A stretch of 64,000 bases of DNA from Ensifer adhaerens (GCF_020035535.1 NZ_CP083350.1:2800501-2864500), one strand, 5' to 3'. Numbered from the stretch's first letter, positions 24,184-32,429 are shown. A program made the numbers and translations. The notes: a model not told the origin generated them from the letters alone.

Positions 24184-24822
24184 ATGACAAATTCAGAAAG
24201 TGCCAACAGAACCCCATCGGTTGATCTGAAGTTCGAGGTCGCCGTCATTCCCGTCTCGGATGTCGATCGGGCCAAGAGTTTTTACAGTGGCCTTGGCTGG
24301 CGGCTCGATGCCGATTTTCCGGTCGGTGATACGTTCCGGGTCGTCCAGTTTACCCCACCGGGCTCGCCGGCGTCGATCCACTTTGGCGATGGGCTGACCT
24401 CGGCTGCGCCCGGCTCCGCCAGTGGCCTCTATCTCGTCGTTTCGGACATCGAAGCCGCGCGCGCCGAGCTTATCGAGCGTGGCGCGGAAGTCAGCCAGAT
24501 CTTTCACCGGGAAGGTCCCGGAAAGCCGCCGATCAGCGGCCGTGACCCCGCGCGCCGCAGCTACCGCTCCTATGCCACCTTCAGCGACCCCGACGGCAAC
24601 GGCTGGCTTCTGCAGGAAGTGACCGAGCGTTTGCCCGGCCGTGTGGATGCCGATGTCACGGACTTCGCTTCGGTGGGAGACCTTGCGGCGGCCTTGCGTC
24701 GCGCCGCAACTGCCCATGGCGAGCACGAGAAGCGGACGGGTGGCCAGCACGATCACAACTGGCCGGACTGGTATGCGACGTACATGGTCGCAGAGCACGC
24801 GGGCAAACCGCTTCCCGAATGA
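24184..24822 (+). CDS. VOC/glyoxalase-fold protein
   Basis: A 212-residue protein whose first 140 residues are a vicinal-oxygen-chelate domain (FEVAVIPVSDVDRAKSFYSGLGW, seen in part as VIPVSDVDRAKSFYSGLGW, then DPDGNGWLLQEVTERLPGR). The last 60 residues are an extension with a His-rich end (GGQHDHNWPDWYATYMVAEHAG). AAGGAGAAG precedes the ATG. Such proteins include glyoxalases, dioxygenases and resistance proteins, so the substrate cannot be assigned. It is the third gene of the SDR-epoxide hydrolase unit. Confidence 0.85.
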   Translation: MTNSESANRTPSVDLKFEVAVIPVSDVDRAKSFYSGLGWRLDADFPVGDTFRVVQFTPPGSPASIHFGDGLTSAAPGSASGLYLVVSDIEAARAELIERGAEVSQIFHREGPGKPPISGRDPARRSYRSYATFSDPDGNGWLLQEVTERLPGRVDADVTDFASVGDLAAALRRAATAHGEHEKRTGGQHDHNWPDWYATYMVAEHAGKPLPE

Positions 24823-24901
24823 GATGCGGCTATGATCGTCGCGTTCCCTTCATGGCGGAAATCTGCTATAAGCGATCATTCCAGACAGGGATGGCTTTGA
24901 C

Positions 24902-25843
24902 ATGCACAGGATCGGCTACGTCGTCTTTCCAAGATTCCAGCTCATGGGGTTCGCGGCGGTCACCGCTTTCGAGATCGCCAATCTGACGCTCGGAGAGCAG
25001 GCCTACGGGATCGAGTTGCTGTCAGAGGCGGGCGGCGAGATCAAATCGTCCGCCGGTTTCGGTGTGCTCACAAAAGCCGTCGACGATACGGTCTATGACA
25101 CCGTCATGTTCGGCGCGGGCACTCAGATCGAACCGGTTACTCCGGGGCTGGTTGCCTTTGCGCGCCATGCACTCAAAGCCTCGCGGCGGGTGGCGGCACC
25201 CTGTACCGGTGCCTTCATCCTTGCAGAATCCGGACTGCTCGACGGCCGTCGCGCCACGACCCATTGGGTGTTTGCGCGTCAGCTCCGAGAGCGTTTCCCG
25301 GAGATTAGAGTCGAGGAAGATCGCATCTTCATCGTCGACGGCAGCGTGTGGACCTCGGCCGGCATGACGGCCAGCATCGATCTGGCGCTTGCGATGATCG
25401 AAAAGGATCATGGCGAGGACGTCGCGCGCCAGGTCGCGCGCAAGCTCGTCGTCTATCACCGGCGCGCCGGCGGGCAGTCGCAATTTTCCGCCCTGCTTGA
25501 ACTGGATCCAAAGTCGGATCGCATTCAGAAATCGGTCAACTACGCCAAGGCCAATTTGCGCAATGCGTTGTCGGTGGAGGAGCTCGCCGATGCCGCCGGC
25601 TTGAGTTCGCGCCAGTTCAGTCGCGCCTTCCGCTCCGAGACCGGCCAGTCGCCGGCAAAGGCCGTCGAACATCTGCGCGTAGAGGCGGCGCGCCTGTTGA
25701 TGGAACAGGGGCGACATTCCATGGACGTGATCGCCGAGGAAACAGGTTTTGCTGACAGCGATCGCATGCGCCGCGCCTTCCTGCGCACGCTTGGCCAACC
25801 GCCTCAGACGATCCGCCGCAATGCGCGTGAAGGCATCGCCTGA
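24902..25843 (+). CDS. GlxA-family regulator (DJ-1/PfpI + AraC)
   Basis: A 313-residue regulator. Residues 1-170 form a DJ-1/PfpI-like domain (IGYVVFPRFQLMGFAAVTAFEIA in outline, with the nucleophile-elbow position VAAPCTGAFILAESG). Residues 210-310 form the AraC double HTH (LSVEELADAAGLSSRQFSRAF, then MDVIAEETGFADSDRMRRAF). It lies 79 bp after the VOC gene on the same strand and has its own short upstream gap. It may regulate the surrounding detoxification genes. Confidence 0.9.
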   Translation: MHRIGYVVFPRFQLMGFAAVTAFEIANLTLGEQAYGIELLSEAGGEIKSSAGFGVLTKAVDDTVYDTVMFGAGTQIEPVTPGLVAFARHALKASRRVAAPCTGAFILAESGLLDGRRATTHWVFARQLRERFPEIRVEEDRIFIVDGSVWTSAGMTASIDLALAMIEKDHGEDVARQVARKLVVYHRRAGGQSQFSALLELDPKSDRIQKSVNYAKANLRNALSVEELADAAGLSSRQFSRAFRSETGQSPAKAVEHLRVEAARLLMEQGRHSMDVIAEETGFADSDRMRRAFLRTLGQPPQTIRRNAREGIA

Positions 25844-25881
25844 ACCGGACGCCACTGCGGTTTGCCGTGCCTTGGTAGAAT

Positions 25882-25960
25882 TGTATCGCCGTGTATCCGC
25901 GGCCTGCCGTTCTACACTTGCTTTCAATCGGGGCCGCAGGGAACACGCCCGGGATACACT
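25882..25960. promoter_or_regulatory. Tandem TGTATC repeat plus GATACA element upstream of 26004
   Basis: TGTATC occurs at 25882 and 25892, an exact 10-bp pitch (GATACA on the minus strand). GAACACGCCCGGGATACACT at 25941-25960 aligns with the elements at 19870 and 21729. The downstream site ends 43 bp before the hydrolase start. Confidence 0.55.
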
Positions 25961-26003
25961 GGCGCTCCATTTCTGATGCAGTTCAGTTCACCGGAGGCAC
26001 CCC

Positions 26004-27056
26004 ATGTCGGACGAAATCAACCATCCACGGCGTCGTTTCATCGGCGCAATTGCGCTTTCGCTGGCGGCGACGCAATTCGCTTTGACACGCGTTGCCAGAG
26101 CGCAATCGGGAGACAGCGCCACGCCACGCCTGCCGGCCATCACCCCCGGGACGAACAAGTCCTTCCCCACCCTCAAGCAGGTCGATGCGGGTGTCCTGAA
26201 CGTCGGCTATGCCGAACTTGGCGCGAGTGACGCTCCGGTCGTCATTCTGCTGCACGGTTGGCCCTATGACATCCATACCTATGTGGATGTGGCGCCGCTC
26301 TTGGCAAATGCCGGCTACCGCGTCATCGTTCCCTATCTGCGCGGCTACGGCACCACCCGGTTCCTCTCCGCCGATACACTGCGAAACGGCCAACAGGCGG
26401 TGATTGCCACGGACATCATTGCGTTGATGGACGCACTCAAGATCGACAAGGCGGTCATTGGCGGCTGCGATTGGGGTGCTCGCACAGCCAATATCATTGC
26501 CGCTCTCTGGCCCGAACGCTGCAAGGCGCTCGTCTCCGTCAGTGGTTATCTCATCGGCAGCCAGGAGGTGAACAGGAAGCCGCTTTCGCCGCAGGCAGAG
26601 CTTGCCTGGTGGTACCAGTTCTACTTCGCCACCGAGCGGGGGTATGCCGGTTACAAGCAGAACCACAAGGAGTTCGCCAGGCTGATCTGGAAGCTTGCCT
26701 CGCCCAAGTGGAACTTCGACGATGCCACCTTCGACAGCAGCGCCGAAGCGCTTGAGAACCCCGACCACGTCGACATCTCGATCCACAATTACCGCTGGCG
26801 CCTCAGCCTCGCCGAGGGTGAAGCACAGTACGACGACCTCGAAAAGCAACTGGCGCAGTTCCCGACCATCACTGTCCCGACCATCACGCTCGAGGGCGAC
26901 GCCAATGGTGCGCCGCATCCGGAGCCGGCGGCCTATGCCAAGCGCTTCTCCGGCAAGTACGAGCATCGGCTGATCACCGGCGGCATCGGCCACAATCTGC
27001 CACAGGAGGCACCGGTGGCCTTCGCCAGGGCGATCGTCGACGTCGATCGTTTCTAG
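26004..27056 (+). CDS. Tat-exported alpha/beta hydrolase (epoxide hydrolase/haloalkane dehalogenase type)
   Basis: A 350-residue hydrolase with a twin-arginine signal (PRRRFIGAIALSLAATQFAL, cleavage near VARAQSG). The fold marks are LLHGWPYD, YLRGYGTTRF, nucleophile Asp in GGCDWGART and catalytic His in GGIGHNLPQEAP. An Asp rather than Ser nucleophile fits epoxide hydrolases and haloalkane dehalogenases. Ribosome site CCGGAGG. It is a single-gene unit ending at a strong terminator and starting behind GATACA sites. Confidence 0.88.
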   Translation: MSDEINHPRRRFIGAIALSLAATQFALTRVARAQSGDSATPRLPAITPGTNKSFPTLKQVDAGVLNVGYAELGASDAPVVILLHGWPYDIHTYVDVAPLLANAGYRVIVPYLRGYGTTRFLSADTLRNGQQAVIATDIIALMDALKIDKAVIGGCDWGARTANIIAALWPERCKALVSVSGYLIGSQEVNRKPLSPQAELAWWYQFYFATERGYAGYKQNHKEFARLIWKLASPKWNFDDATFDSSAEALENPDHVDISIHNYRWRLSLAEGEAQYDDLEKQLAQFPTITVPTITLEGDANGAPHPEPAAYAKRFSGKYEHRLITGGIGHNLPQEAPVAFARAIVDVDRF

Positions 27057-27081
27057 TTCTTCTCCCGCAGCTTGCGTGGAG

Positions 27082-27118
27082 GCGCGGGGTTCCGGTTCGC
27101 CGGTCCCGCGCTTTTTTT
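27082..27118 (+). terminator. Rho-independent terminator after Tat-exported hydrolase
   Basis: Stem GCGCGGG paired with CCCGCGC, followed by seven T residues, 26 bp after the stop codon. Confidence 0.9.
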
Positions 27119-27217
27119 GCGTGCTGATGCGGCGTTTGGAGCCTGCCCGGCATAGTGTGTGGCACCCCGGCCAGGGACCAGCCGCAAGCGCGCAGGTCCA
27201 TGTTCCGTGGCCGCCTT

Positions 27218-27294
27218 CGTATCAGCATGTATCCATTCCGGGTCTTGGCAAACTGCCACACATTTCCGCTTCCCTGATGAAACATCCCATACAC
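27218..27294. promoter_or_regulatory. Tandem GTATC repeat plus CATACACC element upstream of ohr
   Basis: CGTATC at 27218 and TGTATC at 27228 repeat at an exact 10-bp pitch, as at 25882/25892. GAAACATCCCATACACC at 27279-27295 is a shortened version of the other elements. This 318-bp gap (27057-27374) otherwise holds the terminator at 27082 and no gene. Confidence 0.5.
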
Positions 27295-27374
27295 CTGCGG
27301 AGCGCCATCTGTGTCTCGACAGTCGCAAAGGGCAATCGGGCCCGAAAGGAACTCCTGTCGAAAGGAAGAACACG

Positions 27375-27791
27375 ATGATCGAAGCTGAAAAGGTACTCTA
27401 CACCGGCAAGACCCACACGACCGGCGGGCGCGACGGCGCCGCCCGGAGCGACGACGGACGCCTGGACGTCAGGCTCTCTACGCCCGGCAGTTCGCGGCCG
27501 GGCACAAACCCGGAGCAGCTCTTCGCTGCCGGCTGGTCGGCGTGCTTCATCGGCGCAATCGGGCTGGCGGCCGGCCAGCGCAAGGTTGCGCTCCCCTCGG
27601 ACCTTGCCGTCGACACGGAGGTGGACCTGCGCAATCGCAACGGCGGCTATTTCCTGCAGGCGCGGCTCAATGTCAGCCTGCCGGGGGTCGATGCGGATGT
27701 GGCGCGTCAACTGGTCGATGCTGCGCACCAGACCTGCCCCTATTCCAAGGCGACGCGCGGCAACATCGATGTGACGATCAATCTCGTCTGA
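27375..27791 (+). CDS. ohr: Organic hydroperoxide resistance protein (Ohr/OsmC family)
   Basis: A 138-residue thiol peroxidase that reduces organic hydroperoxides with lipoyl or dithiol donors. Both catalytic cysteines are present: the peroxidatic Cys in FAAGWSACFIGAI and the resolving Cys in HQTCPYSKAT. The N-terminal KVLYTGKTHTTGGRDG is typical of Ohr rather than OsmC. ATG at 27375 follows GAAAGGAAGAA. There is no ohrR/MarR gene beside it; control by the GATACA-binding regulator is inferred. Confidence 0.94.
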   Translation: MIEAEKVLYTGKTHTTGGRDGAARSDDGRLDVRLSTPGSSRPGTNPEQLFAAGWSACFIGAIGLAAGQRKVALPSDLAVDTEVDLRNRNGGYFLQARLNVSLPGVDADVARQLVDAAHQTCPYSKATRGNIDVTINLV

Positions 27792-27835
27792 ACGTGCTCC
27801 GACTGCGGAATACCCTATAGCATCACCCAACGGTG

Positions 27836-27864
27836 GCGGCGGCCGATGAGGCCGCCGCTTTTTT
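27836..27864 (+). terminator. Rho-independent terminator after ohr
   Basis: Stem GCGGCGGCC with GGCCGCCGC, five-base loop and six T residues. It lies between ohr and the convergent histidine kinase gene. Confidence 0.92.
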
Positions 27865-27934
27865 GATTGGAGGACTGGCTGCGTTTGGCGTGGGGTGGGT
27901 ACGGGAGTGTGAAGCCACCGCCCCCTGTTATGCC

Positions 27935-29269
27935 TCATGCCCGGTGAGGACGAATGGTAAGCTCCGCAGCCAAACCGCCGCCGGTACGATTCTTCAGGGT
28001 CAGAGAGGCGTTGATGGAGGCGGCAAGCTGTTGGGCTATGGCAAGGCCGAGGCCTGTTCCGCCAGTATCGCGGTTGCGGGAGTCCTCCAGCCGGACGAAG
28101 GGTTTGAGGACTGCATCCAGCTGATCTTCGGGAATGCCGGGTCCGTGGTCGAGCACCTTGATCGTCACGCTGTCGTCAGCAAGCCGCCTGACCTCGATCT
28201 CGGCGCTGCCGCCGAACTTGAGCGCGTTGTCGACCAGGTTGGTCAGGATGCGTCTGAGCGCCTGGGGGCGGGTGATGATCGCGCCGCCATCGACGTCGTT
28301 GGCGGTCACCGCCTTGCCGGTGTCCTGATAGTCATAGACGAGGCTCTCGATGAAGGAGGAAAGATCGATGCGTGTCGCCTTTTCGACATTGCCATGGGCG
28401 CTGCGAGCATAGGCAACACCCTCCTTCACCAGGCTCTCGATCTGCCCGAGATCCTGGATCAACTTCTCGCGGTCGGCAAAGTCGTCCGCCATTTCGGCGC
28501 GCAGCTTCATGCGGGTAATCGGAGTCTGCAGATCGTGGGAAATGGCGGCGAGGATCTGAACGCGCTCTTCGAGATACTGGGCGATGCGGTCACGCATCGC
28601 GTTGAACGCGCTCGCCGCATAGGCGACCTCGGTCGGCCCGGTTTCGCTGAGCCGCGGCGTATTGCGATTGGGGTCAAGCGTATCGGCCGCCGCTGCGAGG
28701 TTGACGAGTGGGCGGACCGCCTGGCGCATCGCAAACCAACTGCATAAAATCAAGAGCGCGAGTTGGGCAAGCAACACGAAAGGCAGCCAGTCAGCTAGCG
28801 GCATCACCCCCTTGGGATAGACGTCGATCGTCAGTGGCGACCCGTCGCTCAAGGTCAGATGCGCTTGCACGTGGCGGCGATCGCCGGGAACCGTCTCGAC
28901 TTTGACCGGATATTGCGGGCCGGTCGCACGCTGGATGTTGGCGGAGAGCTCTATGGTTGCCGGATCGAGTGACGGGTTGCCAGGAACGCCTGGGCCGAGA
29001 ATGAAACCGTAATTGTCTCGGCTCAGGCGGTTGAGCCACGCGCCGCGCTCGGTCGCGGGTAGGCGATCGAGTATCGCGATCGACGTCGCGATGTCGTTTT
29101 CCAGCGTGTTGAACATGACGGACTTCGCCGCGACGTAGCGCTCGAAAAACAGAACCGTGAACGACATGACATGCGCGATGGTGAGACCGGCCAGCAGGAT
29201 AACGAAGAGCCGCGCCCTAAGTGTGCGCGGCCATAGCCGGATGCCTTTTGGCTCTGCGCTAGTCGTCAT
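27935..29269 (-). CDS. Sensor histidine kinase (EnvZ-like)
   Basis: A 444-residue membrane kinase. Two transmembrane segments (about 20-40 and 165-185) enclose a periplasmic domain of about 120 residues, followed by a HAMP domain (RQAVRPLVNLAAAADTL), the H-box with phospho-accepting His (LAAISHDLQTPITRMKL), an N-box (LTNLVDNALKFGG) and G-boxes (DHGPGIPE; GTGLGLAIAQQ). The start overlaps the response-regulator stop by four bases (ATGA). The neighbourhood suggests that it senses an envelope or oxidative signal; the ligand is unknown. Confidence 0.94.
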   Translation of the reverse strand: MTTSAEPKGIRLWPRTLRARLFVILLAGLTIAHVMSFTVLFFERYVAAKSVMFNTLENDIATSIAILDRLPATERGAWLNRLSRDNYGFILGPGVPGNPSLDPATIELSANIQRATGPQYPVKVETVPGDRRHVQAHLTLSDGSPLTIDVYPKGVMPLADWLPFVLLAQLALLILCSWFAMRQAVRPLVNLAAAADTLDPNRNTPRLSETGPTEVAYAASAFNAMRDRIAQYLEERVQILAAISHDLQTPITRMKLRAEMADDFADREKLIQDLGQIESLVKEGVAYARSAHGNVEKATRIDLSSFIESLVYDYQDTGKAVTANDVDGGAIITRPQALRRILTNLVDNALKFGGSAEIEVRRLADDSVTIKVLDHGPGIPEDQLDAVLKPFVRLEDSRNRDTGGTGLGLAIAQQLAASINASLTLKNRTGGGLAAELTIRPHRA

Positions 29270-30006
29270 TCACGCGCCTCCACGATCTCGATGGGCACCG
29301 AGAAGACGTAACCTTCGCTGCGCACCGTCTTGATGTAGATCGGTTCGCGAGCGTCATCGCCGAGCCGCTGGCGGACCCGGCTGACGAGCAGATCGATCGA
29401 CCGATCGAAGAGTTCGGCCTCGCGCCCTTGGGTGAGGTTGAGCAATTGGTCGCGGTTGAGCACGCGCTGGGGGTGGTCGATGAATACCTTCAGCAGCCGA
29501 TACTCGGCGCCGCTGAGCGCGATTACGGTGCCGTCCGCGTCGATCAGGTGCCGGGCGGTGGTGTCGAGCTTCCACTGACCAAAGCGCAGTAGCTGTCCGG
29601 CCTCCGAAATCTGCAGGTTCGGCGGCAGCATGCGCGCGCGCCGGAGCACCGCCTTGATGCGGGCGAGCAGTTCGCGCGCGGAGAACGGCTTGGAGAGATA
29701 GTCGTCGGCACCCATCTCGAGGCCCAGGATCCGGTCCATCTCGTCGCTGCGGGCCGTCAGCATGATGATCGGGATCGCCTTGTGTTTGCCAGCGCGCAGT
29801 TCACGGCTGAGCACGAGCCCGTCGTCGCCTGGCATCATCACATCGAGCACGATGAGATCGACGGTATCGCCCTCGAGGAAGCTGCGCATCTGTCGCCCGT
29901 CGGCAACGGCCGTTGCGCGCAACCCGTTCTTCTTGAGGTAACCCGACACGAGTTCGCGGATCTCGCGGTCGTCATCGACAATCAACACGTGGTCGATATG
30001 CTCCAT
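29266..30006 (-). CDS. OmpR-family response regulator
   Basis: A 246-residue two-domain regulator. The receiver has the acidic pocket D11-D12, the phospho-acceptor D55 in LIVLDVMMPG and the conserved Lys in YLSKPFS. The C-terminal winged helix ends VRQRLGDDAREPIYIKTVRSEGY (outline). Ribosome site GAGGAGTT. It is upstream of and coupled to the kinase gene. A GATACA-type site lies about 160 bp before its start, so autoregulation is plausible, and it is the best local candidate for the protein that binds the repeated elements at 17.1-30.2 kb. Confidence 0.95.
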   Translation of the reverse strand: MEHIDHVLIVDDDREIRELVSGYLKKNGLRATAVADGRQMRSFLEGDTVDLIVLDVMMPGDDGLVLSRELRAGKHKAIPIIMLTARSDEMDRILGLEMGADDYLSKPFSARELLARIKAVLRRARMLPPNLQISEAGQLLRFGQWKLDTTARHLIDADGTVIALSGAEYRLLKVFIDHPQRVLNRDQLLNLTQGREAELFDRSIDLLVSRVRQRLGDDAREPIYIKTVRSEGYVFSVPIEIVEARE

Positions 30007-30133
30007 CGAGCAAACTCCTCAAATCCGGTTTGGTCTTGGCTTCCCTGGCGGCTTTACCCGGCCAAGGTCGAAGGCATCCGAGCAGCCCCATTGGCGCCTG
30101 GGATATGTCCTCGGTGTGTTCGCAACATCCAGA

Positions 30134-30181
30134 CTTGCATGAGAATGTAATGCAAGCACCTCCAGATACATTTCGACACAA
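30134..30181. promoter_or_regulatory. Inverted repeat and ATACATT/ACACAAA repeat upstream of the response-regulator gene
   Basis: CTTGCAT (30134-30140) and ATGCAAG (30150-30156) are perfect inverse arms nine bases apart. Next to them GATACATTTCGACACAAA (30165-30182) contains two related heptamers at a 10-bp pitch, the same pattern as the other GATACA sites. This is the promoter side of the two-component operon. Confidence 0.45.
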
Positions 30182-30192
30182 ATTTGCAAACG

Positions 30193-30224
30193 AAACCCGC
30201 CGCTTGCTGTCAGGCGGCGGGTTT
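30193..30224 (-). terminator. Terminator hairpin after the tautomerase gene
   Basis: Perfect 11-bp stem AAACCCGCCGC with GCGGCGGGTTT, ten-base loop, 23 bp past the tautomerase stop. On the minus strand the stem ends in TTT and is followed by CGTTTGC, so termination is likely. Confidence 0.65.
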
Positions 30225-30246
30225 CGAGATCGCCCTGTCCGCGGCG

Positions 30247-30486
30247 TCAGCCCTTTGCCTGAGCTACCAGCTTGGCGCGATACTGCGCGGTTGGAAGGCC
30301 GCCCCAGCCCCAGTTGTCGAGTTCGACTTCCTCGATGACCACATAGGTCGATTCCAGCGGCTTGTTGAGCACGTCGAGCAGGACCTGGCTCACGCCCTTG
30401 ATGATTTCAGCCTTCTCCTCGGCCGTGACTGCCTTGCGGTCCGGCGTGGTACCTTCGCGGGTCACCTGAACTGTTACGATCGGCAT
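30247..30486 (-). CDS. 4-oxalocrotonate tautomerase family protein
   Basis: A 79-residue tautomerase. MPIVTVQVTREG leaves Pro-1 as the catalytic base after removal of Met. Conserved Arg/Lys positions follow (KAVTAEEKAEIIKGV), and VVIEEVELDNWGWGG is the usual core of the 4-OT group. ATG at 30486 follows GAAGAGGAAAC; an upstream TTG/GTG extension would bury Pro-1. It lies downstream of an SDR gene 115 bp away on the same strand. Confidence 0.9.
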   Translation of the reverse strand: MPIVTVQVTREGTTPDRKAVTAEEKAEIIKGVSQVLLDVLNKPLESTYVVIEEVELDNWGWGGLPTAQYRAKLVAQAKG

Positions 30487-30601
30487 TGTCGTTTCCTCTT
30501 CAGATCTGGATGGTGATGGCACCATCAGGTGCCGCCTACTTGTGCGATGGCTAGCGAGGCGCGGGGCGGCTAAGATTGGGCCACTCGCGCCTCAGTCTTG
30601 C

Positions 30602-31315
30602 TTACCAGCGCCCGGCGTTCTGCCCGCCGTCTACATGCAGGATCTCGCCGGTGACGAAACCGGCGCCCTCCAGATAGAGGACGGCGTCGACGATATCGCG
30701 GATTTCGCCCATGCGCCCGACCGGATGCAGCGTCGAGAATGCTGCGTGGGTTTCCGGTGCGTGCATCGGGGTCTTGATGATGCCCGGCGAGACGGCATTG
30801 ACGCGAACGCCGGTCTTGGCAAATTCAATGGCGAGCGCCTGGGTCACGGAATTCAAGCCACCCTTGGTGATAGATGCAAGCGCCGCCGGAACACCGGCGA
30901 TCGGCTGGTTCACGAGGCTGGTGGTGATGCTGACGATGTGGCCGGAGCCCTGCTTCAGCAGCTCGCGGGCCGCGTGCTGGGTGATGTGGAAGAAACCGGC
31001 GACGTTCACCCCGAGGTTCAGGTCGTAGTCCTCCTGGGTGAATTCGGTGAACGGCTTGGCGGTGAAAACGCCGGCGTTGTTGACCAGCGTATCGATGCGG
31101 CCAAACCGCTCAAGACCCAGGCGAACGACCCGCTCGGCAGTCTCCGGCTTGCTGATGTCGCCCGCGACGCTGAGGATTCCGGCGTCCGAGCTTTCCTGGA
31201 TGGACCGGGACGTGGCGATGACGCGGTAGTTGCGATCGCGGTAGGCCTGAACCAGGGCGGCGCCGATACCCTGCGATGCACCGGTGATGATGGCGACCTT
31301 CTGCTCATTGCTCAT
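30602..31315 (-). CDS. Short-chain dehydrogenase/reductase (SDR)
   Basis: A 237-residue classical SDR with TGASQGIG at residues 12-19, DTLVNNAGVFTAKPF, the Ser-Tyr-Lys region modified (SITTSLVNQPIAG, then a SITKGG sequence where YxxxK is expected) and the C-terminal GGQNAGRW. The usual catalytic Tyr is replaced (ASITKGGLNS), so catalysis may be altered or lost. ATG at 31315 follows AAGGATCAC. It is probably in one transcript with the tautomerase gene. Confidence 0.87.
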   Translation of the reverse strand: MSNEQKVAIITGASQGIGAALVQAYRDRNYRVIATSRSIQESSDAGILSVAGDISKPETAERVVRLGLERFGRIDTLVNNAGVFTAKPFTEFTQEDYDLNLGVNVAGFFHITQHAARELLKQGSGHIVSITTSLVNQPIAGVPAALASITKGGLNSVTQALAIEFAKTGVRVNAVSPGIIKTPMHAPETHAAFSTLHPVGRMGEIRDIVDAVLYLEGAGFVTGEILHVDGGQNAGRW

Positions 31316-31458
31316 GGATGTGATCCTTATTCGATTGCAACGGGCGTTTCGCTTGGCCCGTCCTCCGCCCTCGGCGTTGGTGCAATCAGATTTAGACCCA
31401 TCCGATGTGTGGGAGAATTGATGCCATACGGCGCTCAGTCGGCCGTAAATCGGCATAA

Positions 31459-32391
31459 TTAGCTGAACGTGCCGGCGTCCGTTGCCATGCGTGCGAACTC
31501 GGTTCTGAGGCGCGGCAGCGCGAAATCTGCAAAGGCCCGGACCTTCGGAACCGACATGCGGCCCTGCGGCGCAAGAAGATGCACAGGCATCGCGGGATGT
31601 TCCGCATCAGCCAGTACGATCTTCAGGCGTCCGTCACAGACATGGCGGGCGACATGATAGGAGTAGAGCCGCGTGAGGCCAGTACCGGCGACGGCGGAGT
31701 CGGCGGCAGCACGTACGCTGTTGACGATGCATCGCGGTGTGAACTGCACCGTACGCGGGATCAAGGAGCCCTCGGCCGGCGTGAATGCCCAGGAATCGAG
31801 GCCGAAGTTGGTGAAGGCGACGATATGGTGCTTGGCGAGATCGGCCGGCTCGTCGATCCGCGGGTGGTTGGCGAGATAGCGGGGCGAGGCGACGACGACG
31901 CGCCTGATATCGCCGCCGATCCGTGTCGAGATCAGCGAGGAGTCGGCGAGGTGGCCGATGCGCAGCGCGATGTCGACACCCTCGTCGACAAGGTTCACGA
32001 AACGATCAAGCAGGAGCAGCCGGGCCGAGACCGCTGGATTGAGGTTGAGAAAGTCGTCGAGGATAGGACGCAGTACCTCCTCGCCGACGATCGGCGGCGC
32101 GGAAATCGTCAGCGTGCCGCGAGGGGCCGCTCGTTCGCCACCTGCGAGCATGTCGGCCTCTTCGAGATCGATCAGCACCCGGCGGCAGGCCGTCGCATAT
32201 CGCTGACCCGCTTCGCTGAGCTTCAGCGATCGCGTCGTTCGATGTAGCAATTCGACCCCGACGTGAGCTTCAAGCAGGTTCAGGGCGCGGCTGACCGCCG
32301 TCGGCGATCGCTTCAGCCGTCGGGCGGCCGCCGCCAGGCTGCCTTCGTCGACCGCGGTCACGAAGACTTTCATTGCATCGATACGATCCAT
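31459..32391 (-). CDS. LysR-family transcriptional regulator
   Basis: A 310-residue LTTR. The N-terminal winged HTH is clear (MKVFVTAVDEGSLAAAARRLKRSPTAVSRALNLLE in outline), followed by the effector domain (GTLTISAPPIVGEEVL; VDIALRIGHLADSSL). It belongs to the DsdC/YafC-like subgroup often found beside SDR or quinone-oxidoreductase genes. ATG at 32391 lies 22 bp after a perfect palindrome, its likely autoregulatory site. It lies between an SDR gene and a nitronate monooxygenase gene. Confidence 0.92.
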   Translation of the reverse strand: MDRIDAMKVFVTAVDEGSLAAAARRLKRSPTAVSRALNLLEAHVGVELLHRTTRSLKLSEAGQRYATACRRVLIDLEEADMLAGGERAAPRGTLTISAPPIVGEEVLRPILDDFLNLNPAVSARLLLLDRFVNLVDEGVDIALRIGHLADSSLISTRIGGDIRRVVVASPRYLANHPRIDEPADLAKHHIVAFTNFGLDSWAFTPAEGSLIPRTVQFTPRCIVNSVRAAADSAVAGTGLTRLYSYHVARHVCDGRLKIVLADAEHPAMPVHLLAPQGRMSVPKVRAFADFALPRLRTEFARMATDAGTFS

Positions 32392-32413
32392 TCTGCCGCC
32401 TTTCGCGATGATC

Positions 32414-32429
32414 CTTGCCAGATGGCAAG
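32414..32429. promoter_or_regulatory. Perfect palindrome CTTGCCA-GA-TGGCAAG
   Basis: Two seven-base arms are exact inverse complements separated by two bases, directly upstream of the lysR start. The T-N11-A type core of LysR sites is present. It could also serve as a small hairpin after the nitronate monooxygenase gene. Confidence 0.5.
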
